Source: Zasmidium citrigriseum (lineage: Eukaryota; Ascomycota; Dothideomycetes; Mycosphaerellales; Mycosphaerellaceae). Taken from it: a stretch of 64,000 nucleotides of DNA. The notes beneath the pieces are model-generated. The model was not told the DNA's origin and did not search any database. It saw nothing but the letters and a program-made list of their open reading frames with translations. The position numbers were made by a program, and so were the translations under genes. This document shows, one piece after another, positions 10,562 to 25,635 of the stretch. The stretch's first letter is position 1, and each line of letters begins with the position of its first letter. The stretch lies in contig NHNW01000006.1 of assembly GCA_002786025.1 (NCBI GenBank), positions 558,001-622,000 on the forward strand, written 5' to 3'.

Positions 10562-12879
10562 ATGGACCAACTCCCGCCCCCTCCCGACCGGCCACCACCT
10601 CGGAAACGCCGCCGGCCTGCATTATCATGCGTTGAATGCCGTCGAAGAAAAGTCCGCTGCGATCGGACGCAGCCTTGCAAGAATTGCGTGTCTGCCCTGG
10701 CAGAATGTGTCTATCATCTGTATGCGAATCAATCTCAACCGATCATACGACCTCCAGCAGTATCTTCGTTGCCTCCTGCCGGTGCCCATACGACAACGCC
10801 AGCTGGATATCTTCGTGATGAGCCCGGAAATGGGACCCGGCCACCGCATCAAAGCAACTACGCAATTGTCTCCCAATTGGAAGCAGCAGCAGATGAAGGA
10901 ATTGCGCGACCAGGCGCCTTCACCCATGCAGCACCCTCCTCGGGCGGTGCGAGTGGAACAGGTCTGGACCTCCGGTACCAATTGCTCAAAGATCGACCTG
11001 ACGACTCTCCTGTTCAACCTGGGTTAGAAGAATCCGGCTGGCATATTCTCAAGCAACAAGTCGGCTTGAAAGACTCTGCTGTACCCCTGAACAAGCACAG
11101 ACCTCCTAGATGGAGTGAATGGCTTGGCACAGCTCCGGAGGTAGGCTCATTGTCTCTCAGTGTTGGTTAAATACACTGACTCTCATTAAGTTTTCAATGA
11201 TATATGCGTGCTACGCAGCAGCTGGAGGTGCTACCACGGCGGATTGGTTCCACGATGCCGAAACGGCTGTTCTCATCCCTCGCGTCTCAGAACTACTTCA
11301 GAAAGCCAAAGCTATCGCTGTCAAAATCAAAGCATCTCGGCCAAGCAGATCTGCGATGCAGACTGCAGCTTCTGATCTCCATCCACCAAACCGCGAGTTG
11401 GCTGACTCCATGGTTGATCTGTACTTCCGGTATTTCGAGTCCACATATCGCATTCTGCATCGATCCACTTTCCGCAAAGAATACGACAAATTCTGGTCAT
11501 CTCCAGACGCAGCACCGGCCAACCTACGTCTCAAGGTCCTCCTAGCAATCGCAATCGGAGCGAGCGTGTCCAGTGAAGTCGAGAAGGATGTGCAGTTTTA
11601 CAACACCGTGCATCAATGGATATGTGCTGCTCAAGACTGGCTTGTCAGTCCGTCAGAAAAAGCGCGACTCGACATCACTGGAGTTCAGATCCATTGTCTG
11701 ACATTCCTTGCACGCCAAATCTACTCCCCGAGTGCCGATCTGGTATGGGTTTCTGTTGGAAACATCGTTAACGCTGCGGTTCAGATCGGCTTGCATCGAG
11801 ATCCAAAACACATCGCGGGAATCTCAACACTGGATGCCGAGCTTCGTAGACGACTTTGGGCAACCGTCGTGGAGATGGAGATGCAGACATCTATGGATAC
11901 TGCCATGCCAGTCCGTATACGCTTGGACGAATTCGACACTGAAGACCCAACCCACGCCAACGACGACGAGATGTACGAGGGTATCCGACAGATAGGCTCA
12001 CATCCTCGCACTAACTATACGGACACGTCTATGCAGCTGCTCCTAATCGACACCCGTCCCATCCGATTACGAATCTTGCATTTGCTGAACGGACTTCACT
12101 CAAAATTTTTGTATGCAGACGCCCTGTCACTGAGCAAGGAGCTCACCAACGCACATCGGACCTTTAGCAAGTTCGTGCGGGACAACACCAGTTCTGGACT
12201 TACAGCTTTCCACCGCAACTTGATGGACTATTTCGTCTGCCGCTTTCTGGTCCCGCTGCATGGCCCGTTCGCAAGCAAGGCGAAGACAAATCCACTATTC
12301 CACTACTCACGCCGCGTGAGCGTCGATGCTGCGATGGCTATTGTCTCGCCCGAGCCTTGTGAAGCGTACACTCGCTTGATGACGCTAGGCGGGAATTTCC
12401 TGCGTGAAGGACTTCGATGTGCCATTACCGCGATAAACCTCGAGCTGGTGGTCCAAGCAGATTCGGACCGACTCGATGGTACCCTCCACCGGCCGTCACC
12501 CTTCACGGAAGTATTGAAGAAAGCGGTAAAAGACATGATCGTATTAGCTGAAGAACAGATCAAGAAGCACGAAACGAACGTGAAGCTTCACACGTTGCTC
12601 ATCTCGATTCTAGCGATCGTCGAGCCGGCCGACCCGAACAGTTCTGTGAAGAAGCGGGTCACACAGGCAGGCATTGACAGTCTTGAGCATTGTCTTGGGC
12701 TACTCCAGAGCGTGGCCGATTCCATTCCTACGCCAACCCCAACGGAGATTGAATCTGTCTCAAGTCTCGATTTTGGACTTGCCGACTGGGACTTGGACTG
12801 GAACATGGACATCCTCATGCCTGATATTTGGGGTTCGAAGAATGGGACTCGCGCCAATCACAACGGTCTGCTTCGGTGA
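10562..12879 (+). CDS. Zn2Cys6 fungal transcription factor
   Basis: Exons 10562-11140 and 11191-12879 are separated by a 50-nt intron (GTAGGC donor, CTGAC branch site, TTAAG acceptor, phase 0), giving 755 residues. Residues about 22-50 form the zinc binuclear cluster: C-x2-C-x6-C-x5-C-x2-C-x6-C in the stretch starting SCVECRRRKVRCD. It is preceded by a proline/arginine-rich patch likely to serve as nuclear localisation signal. The second exon carries a typical fungal-specific regulatory domain (YFRYFESTYRILHRSTF, later LHRDP and LRRRLWATVVEME). It ends with an acidic Trp/Asp-rich tail (DWDLDWNMD) that looks like an activation segment. The FAD monooxygenase starts 269 bp downstream on the same strand and is a possible target, by proximity only. 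Confidence 0.9.
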
Positions 12880-12986
12880 GTAGGATTCCCCGAGACGCAA
12901 AATTCTAACGGCCGATGGCTCGGTCATATCGCTCGTAAGCGGGCGTCTCGCTCTATCGAACAACCAACCGCGCCGCAATCGACAAA

Positions 12987-12992
12987 TATAAA
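12987..12992 (+). promoter_or_regulatory. TATA box upstream of FAD monooxygenase
   Basis: TATAAA lies 157 bp before the monooxygenase ATG. It is followed by pyrimidine-rich sequence (CTCTCTCAACATTTTCC), as is common around fungal transcription starts. Assignment is by sequence and position only. Confidence 0.4.
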
Positions 12993-13148
12993 GCCCAAGA
13001 CATCTACCTCGTTATTCCGAGTGCATGCATTCCGTCATCACTCTCTCAACATTTTCCATCTATTGAATACTGTCTACAAGTGCGCAGGCCGCACAAGCTT
13101 GCAACCTTCCACCACTAGCACTCCACCCAACACTCCAGCAACCAGACC

Positions 13149-14435
13149 ATGCCACCCCTCAAAGTTCTCATCAGTGGCGGTGGTGTCGCAGGCACCGCAC
13201 TCGCCTTCTGGCTCTCAAAACTTGGTCACGCCGTCACAGTGGTCGAGCACTACCCGACCCTCCGCACCACAGGACTCCAAATTGATCTTCGAAGTCATGG
13301 CGTCGAGATCTTGAAGCGAATGGGTCTCGAGAAGGCCTTTCGCGAGCGAGCAGCTCCTGAGGAGGGTATGCAATTCATCGACCTCCAAGGCCGGAACCGA
13401 GGATACTTGGGAGCAGCCAAGTCTGGCACCGGCAATCAAGGCATCACGAGCGAGTATGAGATTATGCGGGGCGATCTCTGTCGACTGATACACGATGCCA
13501 CGAATGGCAAAGCAAAATACGTCTTCGGCACTTCGGTCAAGAGCTTCCGCGATGCAGAGAAGGGCGTTGAGGTGGAGTTCAAGGATGGAAAGAAGGAGAG
13601 GTATGACCTTTATGTTGGTGCCGATGGCGTGTGGTCTTCGACAAGAAGGATGATGCTCGGCGAGGAGCGTGGCAAAGCAGTGTTTCACTCGAAACATGAG
13701 ACGAATGCGTACCTCACCTTCAAGCAGCCCATCGAAGAGGGCGAGAGGTACATCGGTCAAATGTACCTTGGCACCGACAGACGATCTATCCTAGTGCGGC
13801 GACACAACCCCGAAGAACTGCAGCTCTATCTCCTACTATCGCGAGACGACGACAAGATCCTTCGAGTGAAGCGAGGCGATGTCGAAGAAGAGAAGAAGGC
13901 TTTCGCGCAGATCTTCGAGGGCTTGGGGTGGAAGACCGAAGAGCTGTTGCAGAAGATGATGGATTCGACAGACTTCTACTGCGAGCGATTGGGTGTCGTC
14001 AAAATGGACGCCTGGTACCAAGGCCACGTCGCGCTCATCGGAGACGCAGGCTACGGTCCCGGAGGCTCCGGCATGGGCACCACCACAGCCATGATGGGCG
14101 CCTACATCTTAGCCGGAGAGATCGGCGTCCACTGCGGCCGCGGTGACGAAGAAAGCGGCAGCAGTAGTGAGGGTGTGCAAGCAGCTCTGAAAGCCTACGA
14201 TCAACGTCTGCGTCCTTTCATGACGAAGCTTCACGCCACGACGGAGGGCTCTGCTGGGAGCTGGTTGTTCCCAACGACAGCTCGGGGAATCGGCGTCTTG
14301 CATACGATCATTCAGATCTTTGCGGCGCTGAGGTTGGATTTGCTAGGCAAGTTCTTCATGTGGGAGATGTCGGATGGTTGGAAGCTGCCCAAGTACGAGA
14401 TGCTGGAGGAGGGAATGAGGAGGGAGGGAGACTGA
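13149..14435 (+). CDS. FAD-dependent monooxygenase (group A, PHBH-fold)
   Basis: An intronless 428-residue frame with the three classical motifs of single-component flavin hydroxylases. The N-terminal GxGxxG fold is LISGGGVAGTALAFWLSKLG with an acidic residue closing strand two (VVEHYP). The DG motif is YVGADGVWSSTRR near residue 160, and the GD motif, which holds the FAD ribityl chain, is ALIGDAGYGPGGSGMGTT near residue 300. Such enzymes use NAD(P)H and O2 to hydroxylate aromatic or polyketide-like substrates. The sequence looks closest to the TetX-like/salicylate-hydroxylase-like group, but the substrate cannot be told. No signal peptide or membrane helix is seen. A Zn2Cys6 regulator sits directly upstream in the same orientation. 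Confidence 0.9.
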   Translation: MPPLKVLISGGGVAGTALAFWLSKLGHAVTVVEHYPTLRTTGLQIDLRSHGVEILKRMGLEKAFRERAAPEEGMQFIDLQGRNRGYLGAAKSGTGNQGITSEYEIMRGDLCRLIHDATNGKAKYVFGTSVKSFRDAEKGVEVEFKDGKKERYDLYVGADGVWSSTRRMMLGEERGKAVFHSKHETNAYLTFKQPIEEGERYIGQMYLGTDRRSILVRRHNPEELQLYLLLSRDDDKILRVKRGDVEEEKKAFAQIFEGLGWKTEELLQKMMDSTDFYCERLGVVKMDAWYQGHVALIGDAGYGPGGSGMGTTTAMMGAYILAGEIGVHCGRGDEESGSSSEGVQAALKAYDQRLRPFMTKLHATTEGSAGSWLFPTTARGIGVLHTIIQIFAALRLDLLGKFFMWEMSDGWKLPKYEMLEEGMRREGD

Positions 14436-15030
14436 AGGAAAGGGAGTGGTATTGGATGACAAAGTACAAAAGAGGATGATGAACATAAGATACCCGTAAT
14501 CGCCGGCAGGATCGGCTGGAGAACTCTGCTCAGTTAGATAGCTCATGTATGATAATGTTGTAACAAAACTATCTTGGTTGCAATCCGTCCCGGAATAGCG
14601 GCCATGTGGGTTCTCTCTTCGCACAAGACTAAAGGCTCCATGACCACATTCTTTCAGAGAACAACGACTTCATCAATCGTGTTGGTCGTATTATCTCGTT
14701 CTGGGGCAAAGCAATGCCGCATTGGTTTGGCAGAAGGAAGCTCGCTGGTCTCGGGCTCATCGCTGCGAGATTGCCTTTTCCGGCGAAGTGACTCCTTTAC
14801 ATCTGACTCCCATATATGCCCACAGGAAGAACCAAACAACAAATAGAATATAAGATCCTCATTTTCCGAAATATTCATGAATACTCAAACCAGCCCATGC
14901 CCTCAAAGTGGCACAAACTCGGTGGGATTTCGGTGGAACTCTCCAACAAAAAACGACCCACTTGGCAGCATAGAACTACCGATACCCACATCGTCCCAAC
15001 AACCTGGAACTCAACCGCAACCTCACTTCA
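14436..15030. other. Intergenic, shared 3' region of convergent genes
   Basis: A 595-bp gap between the stop codons of the FAD monooxygenase and the aquaglyceroporin. It should contain both 3' UTRs and polyadenylation signals. No gene is supported here. Confidence 0.5.
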
Positions 15031-16360
15031 TCACCTCTCACTCGGACTTGTCGTCTCACTCCCCACGCTCCTGATAATAGGACTCACCATGGGCAAAGCC
15101 TTCTCCCCGCCAAAATCCTCTTTCAAGTATTCTGGATGGAATTCCACGTCGTCGTATTTGTGTCTCATGCCGGGCATGAAACGATACAGACCCCAATAAG
15201 GCGTGTTGATCGGACTCTCTCCGGTGAAGAGTAACACGTCGTAGAGGAAACCGCCGAGTGTGCAGCCGATGAAGGGCGCGACCATCGGGATCCAGAAGTA
15301 ATAGCCTCCGGCTCGCCAGACTTCAGGGCCGTATCCTAGAGCGTAGGACATCAGACGAGGACCGAAATCTCGAGCCAGGTTGATGGCGTAGCCGGTTTCC
15401 CAGCCGAAACAAGCACCGATACCGAAGATGATGAAGAAGAGGGCGAGAGGAACGAGGTTCTTGGCGCCGAGATTGTGGTCGTCTTTGATGGCGTAGATCA
15501 GAAACATGAGGAGGGTGCTAGCAATGACTTCGCTGAAGAACATGCCAGTGCGGGTCATGAACTCGGCTGGGTATGTGCAGAAGATGCCCGCGGTGGCGTT
15601 CTCTGAGTAGCCGGGGACGGTGCGGATTCCAGCGCCGCCTTCGAATTGGTCGATGGCGGATTTGTAGTTGGCGTAGACGATGCAGGAGGCTACCATGGCG
15701 CCGAGGGTTTGGGCGATGGTGTAGATTGGGAATTTTTTCCAGGGGAATTTGCGGAAGACGCAGTTGGCGAAGGTTACGGCGGGATTTATGTGGGCTCCTG
15801 AGATGCCGGATGCGTAGACGCCGAGCATGACACCGATGCCCTGTGCTTGATATCAGTATTGTGGGGTTGAGATGGAGGTATGTGTTGCTTACCCAGCCCC
15901 AGGATATCGATTGGTAGTCTCCTTTCTCGCCATTGCTCAGAACGACTTGAGCCACGGAACCGTCGCCAAACATGATCAAGATGAACCTACGAGGCCATCA
16001 GCAAAGAACGAACCATCTCGGGGAAGGACAATGGCTTACACCCCCATAAACTCTGAGAGCGGCTCTCGACAGTATCTTCGGATTTTCGACCACGCAAGAT
16101 TGCCATTGGATTCCTTGAATGACCTGTTAGGAATGTCGTCCTCAAACAAGATATCTTCATTGGCATACCTTCTTTGCTTCCGCTGTTTGACTCCTGTTGA
16201 TAGGAACACCAGCCTCTGCGTACGGCGGCTCGGTGGCCATCGTGGAGTTGTCAGAGTCGTTCCGGCGATGCTCTCGATGGGTAACTCTCATTGAGTCCAA
16301 CGGCGGCTGGAAGTCGGTATGCTTGTCGACCAACATCTCGGAATAGTCTCTCGGCTCCAT
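15031..16360 (-). CDS. Aquaglyceroporin (MIP family channel)
   Basis: Four minus-strand exons (16169-16360, 16040-16113, 15893-15986, 15031-15840) join through introns of 55, 53 and 52 nt and give 389 residues. MIP channels move water and small polyols across membranes. The first pore motif is GAHINPAVT. The second is NLARDFGPR, where Leu replaces the usual Pro; NLA at this site is known in fungal Fps1-type channels. The Asp after Arg and a wide loop point to glycerol rather than strict water transport. Six hydrophobic helices are visible after a hydrophilic N-terminal extension of about 90 residues, which ends in a helix-cap segment of the form WSKIRRYCREPLSEF. The start at 16360 (MEPRDYSEM) is the first ATG of exon 1. 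The intron-1 acceptor at 16114 was chosen because only it keeps frame and lies 11 nt after CTAAC. Confidence 0.92.
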
Positions 16361-20672
<4,312 letters not shown>

Positions 20673-21268
20673 AGGACTCAAAGGAGGATTGACGTCCCGG
20701 CATGATGGAAGAGTGTAACCGGGGTTGGATTTCTTTACCACCCGGTTGGATCCCTTCACATCCTTGGCTGAAGATACCCATTCTGTCGGTATGCTTGAAC
20801 GCAGAGGCTCAAGAAGCTGACTTGCTGGTAGTCTCATTTCTGTTCTGCTCTGGGCGAAGGTTTGGGTGATTCCTTCTCGCTCGCGACTCAATGTCGGCAT
20901 TAGAAGTCTTCAATTTACTTTTCCCAACTTTCAAGCCATTGAACCACTACACCGCATACATCAAAGAAGCACCCAACACCGTCTTTAATCTCCTACTTAC
21001 CAACACCGTCGGATTGACCGGTATACGCTTCCCGGTGTAACACACAGCCAGAAGGAAGCGTTTCACACAACACAAGCCACGTTGTAGGCCGGGTTACGCA
21101 AAAGAGATCTCAGCGTCCAACAATAGAACCACCTGCAAGGGACCGGTGAATTTTCACCACTAACATCACAGCAATCACAGCTCGTATATATTGCTATGAT
21201 GCACTGCGACAACACATCCTTGAGCAGATAAGATTATCGAAACTTACCAGGAGGACGGATCAGCAGTC
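20673..21268. other. Intergenic, 3' region of glycerol kinase and promoter of next gene
   Basis: A 596-bp gap between two plus-strand genes. A TATATA run at 21185-21190 lies about 80 bp before the next ATG. No gene is supported. Confidence 0.5.
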
Positions 21269-22145
21269 ATGGCGGGGAATAACGATAACACGACGTCTTC
21301 GACTGAGTTGGTTAAATATGAACCTGGGAAGACTGTTCAGCGTCTGGTGCTCATTGAATACCAACCCCCATTCCATGCGACTGAGGTCTTCGAACTTCTT
21401 ACTTGGCTGGATATCGTCTATCGCATCAGCACTGTCCTCTCTGGCTTTCGACATGCTCGTCTCTTGGTCCTCACTCCCACCTTACACACCGCCACAAACG
21501 AAGAAGTCTTCTATGGCAAAGTCTGGGACTACGGCGACGATGACACGAAGAAAGGCGTCTTGCAGGCGAATGGGATGGAGTGGGTTTACGACCAGAGTAG
21601 TGAGCTGAGGTATTGTGGATGGAGTCGGTCTGGGGATGAGGAGGTCGAGAGGGAAGGTAAGTGGAATCTGATTCAGATCTGTGGGCGAATGAGACGCTGA
21701 TCGGGAGTGTGTAGCTGCGAGTCTCGCGAAACTGGATTATTACCTAACAGACAACAACTGCGAAACCTTCTGCGAGAGACTCGCCAAGATCATCGTCGAC
21801 GACAACGAAAACCCAACCCATAATGCCCTCATCGGTCCTGATGAGCCCCAACTCCAGAAAAAGCCCTCCTGGAGCCACCTCAACCCCGAAGCCCTCAAAC
21901 TCTACCCAGACCAATGGGGCGCCAAAACCATCTCCCTCAAACTCACGATGCAGTTCTTCGCCATGCTCACGGCATCCATTTTGATCGGTTTATTGACCAA
22001 GTCGAAGTGGTTTACGACCGCGATACCGATTCTTGGGACGGGGTATCCAGTCCTTCAGGCGTTTGTAGCTGGGGAGAGGAATGCGAGTGTTGTGCAGTTT
22101 TGTCTTGTGGGGGTGCCGTTGATGGCTTTTGCGGCGATGAAGTGA
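21269..22145 (+). CDS. C-terminally membrane-anchored protein with LRAT/NlpC-like Cys motif
   Basis: Exons 21269-21656 and 21715-22145 (58-nt intron, GTAAGT donor) give 272 residues. The core has a His in FRHARLLVLTPT near residue 70 and later DNNCETFCERLA near residue 150. An N-C-E-x-F motif after a beta-rich segment with an upstream His is the pattern of LRAT-like/HRASLS acyltransferases and related NlpC/P60 folds, where the Cys is the nucleophile. The C-terminus has two hydrophobic helices (TMQFFAMLTASILIGLL and a second ending PLMAFAAMK), so the protein is probably tail-anchored with the domain in the cytosol. If the family call is right it would act on lipids as a thiol acyltransferase or phospholipase; this is inference from a short motif. 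The protein could also be a lineage-specific membrane protein. Confidence 0.7.
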
Positions 22146-22793
22146 TATATACTGGGGAAATCTTGCTGTTGAATTCGTGTGCGTTGATTGAATAAAAATA
22201 GAGAAAAGTCTTGAAAGCTCCGGGGGATGTTTTTGGTGCGATGAATTGGCGAAAGCGGCTTTGCGTTTGATGCTGGCCATCATGGCGCTTGGACACGGCA
22301 TACGTTAGACATAGATGATACATTGTAGTGTAGTCCCGATAGATAAGAGTGCGTTCGAGATTTGCAAATGCGATCCTTGTTCCTAGCAAGAGGGCAAGTT
22401 CTCGCTCCTTCCTATCTTGGACAACTTTGAACGGTGCCAAGCCCATGTGATCATGATTTCGAACATGCAACAAACGGCATCAGACATGGTTTCCCTCAGC
22501 ATCAGGTCCTCTTGCAACGTGAGAGTTATGCCACCGTTCCGCTCGGTTCGGGGGCTTGCAATGCACTACTGAAAGATAGACACCGTGAAAGCTGAGGCCA
22601 AAGCCCACGCTCCTTCACTACAAACGACGCACATGCAAACGCTGTCGGCCGCTCAGCCACACCATTGTCGTCCAATAACAATACTCCCACGTGACCCTCA
22701 CTTCACTCCTCATCCAATTTCGCTCCTCTCCTCACTTACTTCCTCTCATCACCAACACAACCTCACCCACCACGTGAAAGCCGCTCACCCACC
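22146..22793. other. Intergenic, promoter of BTB gene
   Basis: 648 bp between two plus-strand genes. The right half is pyrimidine rich (CTCACTTCACTCC, CTCTCCTCACTTACTTCC), typical of a fungal core promoter. No gene is supported. Confidence 0.45.
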
Positions 22794-23812
22794 ATGGCGC
22801 TCTCCGGCCCACCCACAGGAAAGCCCTACTTCCCAGCCTCCACGCCCTTCAACGAAGAGCCCTTCTGCGACTTCGACGACGATATCAACATCATCGTCGG
22901 CCGCGAGCCAAATGGCGTGCTGTTCGAAGCCAGCGAGAGTCTCCTCCGTCACTACAGTGGATACTTCAATACGCTTCTCGCCGCAAGCACTCCCCCTTTC
23001 CACCACCTGCACTTACACTGACGATTTGATCGCAGGGCATGGAATTCATCAACGCCACCCGCGCCCCCGTGCGCCTCCCAGGCGACCAGCCAGAGATCTT
23101 CGCCATGGCGCACTCATTCCTGCGCCGGCGTGTCTGGTTCGAAGAACTCCCCGCGGGCGCCGAGCCACACAACTGCATGTCCTGGGACACGATCATCGAG
23201 CTCTGGACGTTTGGCGAGAGGCGTCAGATGCCGTTGATTCAGAATGCGGCGAGTGATTTGTTTGCTGTGAAGGTGAAGAAGAATAAGCAGCTTGTAAGTC
23301 TCCCCATCGTCGTTTAGGTGTGATTGCTGATCATGATTATGTCCAGCCCGACCGCTTCGCCATCGAATTCCTCTGGGAACGCACGAAATCCAAATCCGCA
23401 CTCCGCCATCTCCTCATCGACCTCGTGCGTCCCATGTGGCTCCCCGACAAGAAAATGTACTACAACAAACTCTGGAACACCATCAGCAGCGAGAACGACG
23501 ACGTCGAGCCTCTCATCGCGAACATGTACGCCATCCCCCTCTCCTCCCCTCCCAATCACCCCTCACTCACTTTCCTCCCCTAGGCACGAACTCGTCGAAA
23601 CCGACCACAACATCCGCGTCAGCGAACGCACACAACGCCAAATCCAAATGTGCACGTACCACGTCCACGAAGATTTCGTCGATTGCGAGGGCTCCGAGGA
23701 GGCGCGCATGCCGGATGGACAGCAGGAGTGGCATGAGATTTGGGTGGAGTTGAGGCGGAGGGAGGGATGGGTTGTCATTCGTATCCGTTCTGGTAAGATT
23801 CTTCTTTTGTGA
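22794..23812 (+). CDS. BTB/POZ-domain protein
   Basis: Four exons (22794-22982, 23036-23293, 23347-23525, 23584-23812) give 284 residues. Exon 1 contains the start of a BTB fold: INIIVGREPNGVLFEASESLLRHYSGYFNTLL, the strand-helix unit used for dimerisation or for binding cullin-3. It continues in exon 2 with FAMAHSFLRRRVWFEEL and an alpha-helical pair around IELWTFGERRQMPLIQNAASDLF. The C-terminal part is charged and has no recognised domain. The first intron begins with GC rather than GT (GCAAGC), which is required to keep frame. The gene may instead splice a further intron at 23793, extending the end to about 23969. Fungal BTB proteins of this size are common and mostly uncharacterised. Confidence 0.75.
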
Positions 23813-24876
23813 TTGTTTCTTTTTAACCAGCAGCGATGGGACGGCGGCGAGCACGAGCGAGCAGTCGGACGAACGAACGAGTACATCGACGGACGAGCGA
23901 CTTTGGACGGACGTTGGTTTGCACGGCATGGTTGAAGATGGATTTCAAGAGCGAAGGAAAGGAAGAGTGAATCTCTGGATCATGGAACAGGATGGATCAG
24001 CAAACGATACGCGGGCGTGAAGTCGCATTTCGCACTCACAGGTTTGGTGAATTCTGGTATGAGATGGATCAGGGGTAGTAAGGACTTGACGAGACTTCAT
24101 TCAGTCGTCACAGTAATTCAGGCAAGCGATTAAATGAACGGCCCTCGAGGGTCAAGTTCTTGGGTCATTGACGACTCCCTTTTGAGCCTCGTAGTTCCGG
24201 TGACAGATTCGGAAGAGGTTGAAGTGGGGATCAGCGGATCATCCGTCCAGTAATAATTTGATTTCATGAAGTCCTGTCTATCGTTTGCCATGCCCACTGC
24301 CCGATATGAAGAATGTGTTGTGTCGGCCTGCCTCTACGCAACGATGCGCCTCTTCTGCCCCAGAGAAAGAATGTGAGTTCCCGTTGCCAGTAGGGTCGGC
24401 TTCATTCTGCTGATGGCGTCTCAATCAGAAAAGTGCTGCCGCTGACAGGAGCAGTGCTGAGTGTAGTCCGATTGCTGGCTTTGTTGAAGTCCCGCGGCAG
24501 CTTGAGTCAACCATCTTTGGCGAAGTGCTTGTTCTTCCCTCTCTAATGGTGTCGACACGTTCCCCAAAGTCAGACTTCCACTGTAAACTTTCAGAGGACT
24601 GGTCATCGTCCACCTTTGATCTCTCAGTACGTGGTACGGCCACCATGACTTTGAATCGTGACGAAACCGAAGGCTCGCATCCAACGGCGGGCCGTGGGAT
24701 TCTACCCATGCCAACACTCCGTATTCGTCCTGCTGATCTTCCAGCACCTTCGGAGACTCGCGTAGACACAGTTGATCTGTTGCTGTACCTAGGTTCCGAT
24801 GATGCCTTGATCGCATTAGCCCGCAGCCAAGAATCATGACGATTGATAATGATATTCGTGGTATCGTGCTCTTCAT
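23813..24876. other. Intergenic between convergent genes
   Basis: About 1 kb between the BTB gene and NC2-alpha. Two overlapping minus-strand frames at 24421-24880 are open for 151 codons each but show no motif, and both cannot be coding. They most likely belong to the 3' UTR side of NC2-alpha. Confidence 0.45.
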
Positions 24877-25635
24877 TCAAAAGTCGTCACCTGAGTCTTT
24901 TCTCTTTTTGCCTCGCCGCTTGGGCTTCGCATCTTCCGAATCGCTCCCATTCTCCTTCTTGCTCTTCACCGGCGCGTCGGGGACCTTGTCCACAATCTCG
25001 TTGAGGAAGTCAAACTTCTCGTCTGCCTGCACTGCCTTCTTCAGATGTTGTTGTAGGACGCGCTTGGGTCCTTTCGAGGCGCCGGCAGTCGCAGGCCCTC
25101 GTGCTTGGTGCGCAGATGACGAGATGAGCTTGATCATGAAGAGCTCGAGCGCGCGACTAACTACGGTAGGCGTCACCTGGGCGACCTTGCCGATGTCTTC
25201 GTCGGCTTGCATGATGCGCTTGATGCGGGCGACGGGGAAGGAGGTGGTGAGGTTGCAGCCGAGGGTAGGGTCTTCTGAACTGGCGGCGATGGTGGGCGCG
25301 GCGGCGAGAGGCATCATGCCGTTGGTCGCGTCGGAGGGCTCTTGCTTGACTCTGCGCGAGCGCTTAGTCGGCGCATCGGGCATGTAGTCGTCGTCGTCTT
25401 CTGATTTGACGTTGCGGGGCGGCATGCCGGCGGAGGGTTGGTATTGCTGGTGGTAGGGTGGTTGTGATGTGGGTTGATAGCCGCCAAACCCGTTGGACTG
25501 CTGAAAGCGATTTTGTTGTAGATGGTCGAAGTTGCTGGATCCGAAGCGCGGAGGACCTAGACTGTTTTCAGGGAAATCGGCGGAATCTCCAGGTGTTTGT
25601 AAGGAGGATAAATCTGGGCTCTGTGGATAGGCCAT
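24877..25635 (-). CDS. BUR6: Negative cofactor 2 alpha (DRAP1/Bur6-like histone-fold protein)
   Basis: A single-exon frame of 252 residues. Residues about 130-225 match the CBF/NF-Y/archaeal histone fold of NC2-alpha: FPVARIKRIMQADEDIGKVA, TPTVVSRALELFMIKLI, then after an insertion a helix near KRVLQQHLKKAV, and EKFDFLNEIVDKVPD, which corresponds to the end of the DRAP1 fold. NC2-alpha pairs with NC2-beta on TBP-DNA complexes and restricts TFIIA/TFIIB entry in the nucleus. The first 100 residues are Gln/Pro rich and disordered, followed by a KRSRR nuclear signal. The C-terminus is a lysine-rich tail ending KPKRRGKKRKDSGDDF. DPB3-type subunits are the main alternative, but the VGK/IGKVA-TP wording favours NC2-alpha. 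Confidence 0.85.
   Translation of the reverse strand: MAYPQSPDLSSLQTPGDSADFPENSLGPPRFGSSNFDHLQQNRFQQSNGFGGYQPTSQPPYHQQYQPSAGMPPRNVKSEDDDDYMPDAPTKRSRRVKQEPSDATNGMMPLAAAPTIAASSEDPTLGCNLTTSFPVARIKRIMQADEDIGKVAQVTPTVVSRALELFMIKLISSSAHQARGPATAGASKGPKRVLQQHLKKAVQADEKFDFLNEIVDKVPDAPVKSKKENGSDSEDAKPKRRGKKRKDSGDDF

Noticed and set aside
24421..24880. Two overlapping minus-strand open frames of 151 codons each
   Set aside because: They occupy the same bases in different frames, carry no motif and lie directly downstream of NC2-alpha, so they are more likely untranslated sequence.
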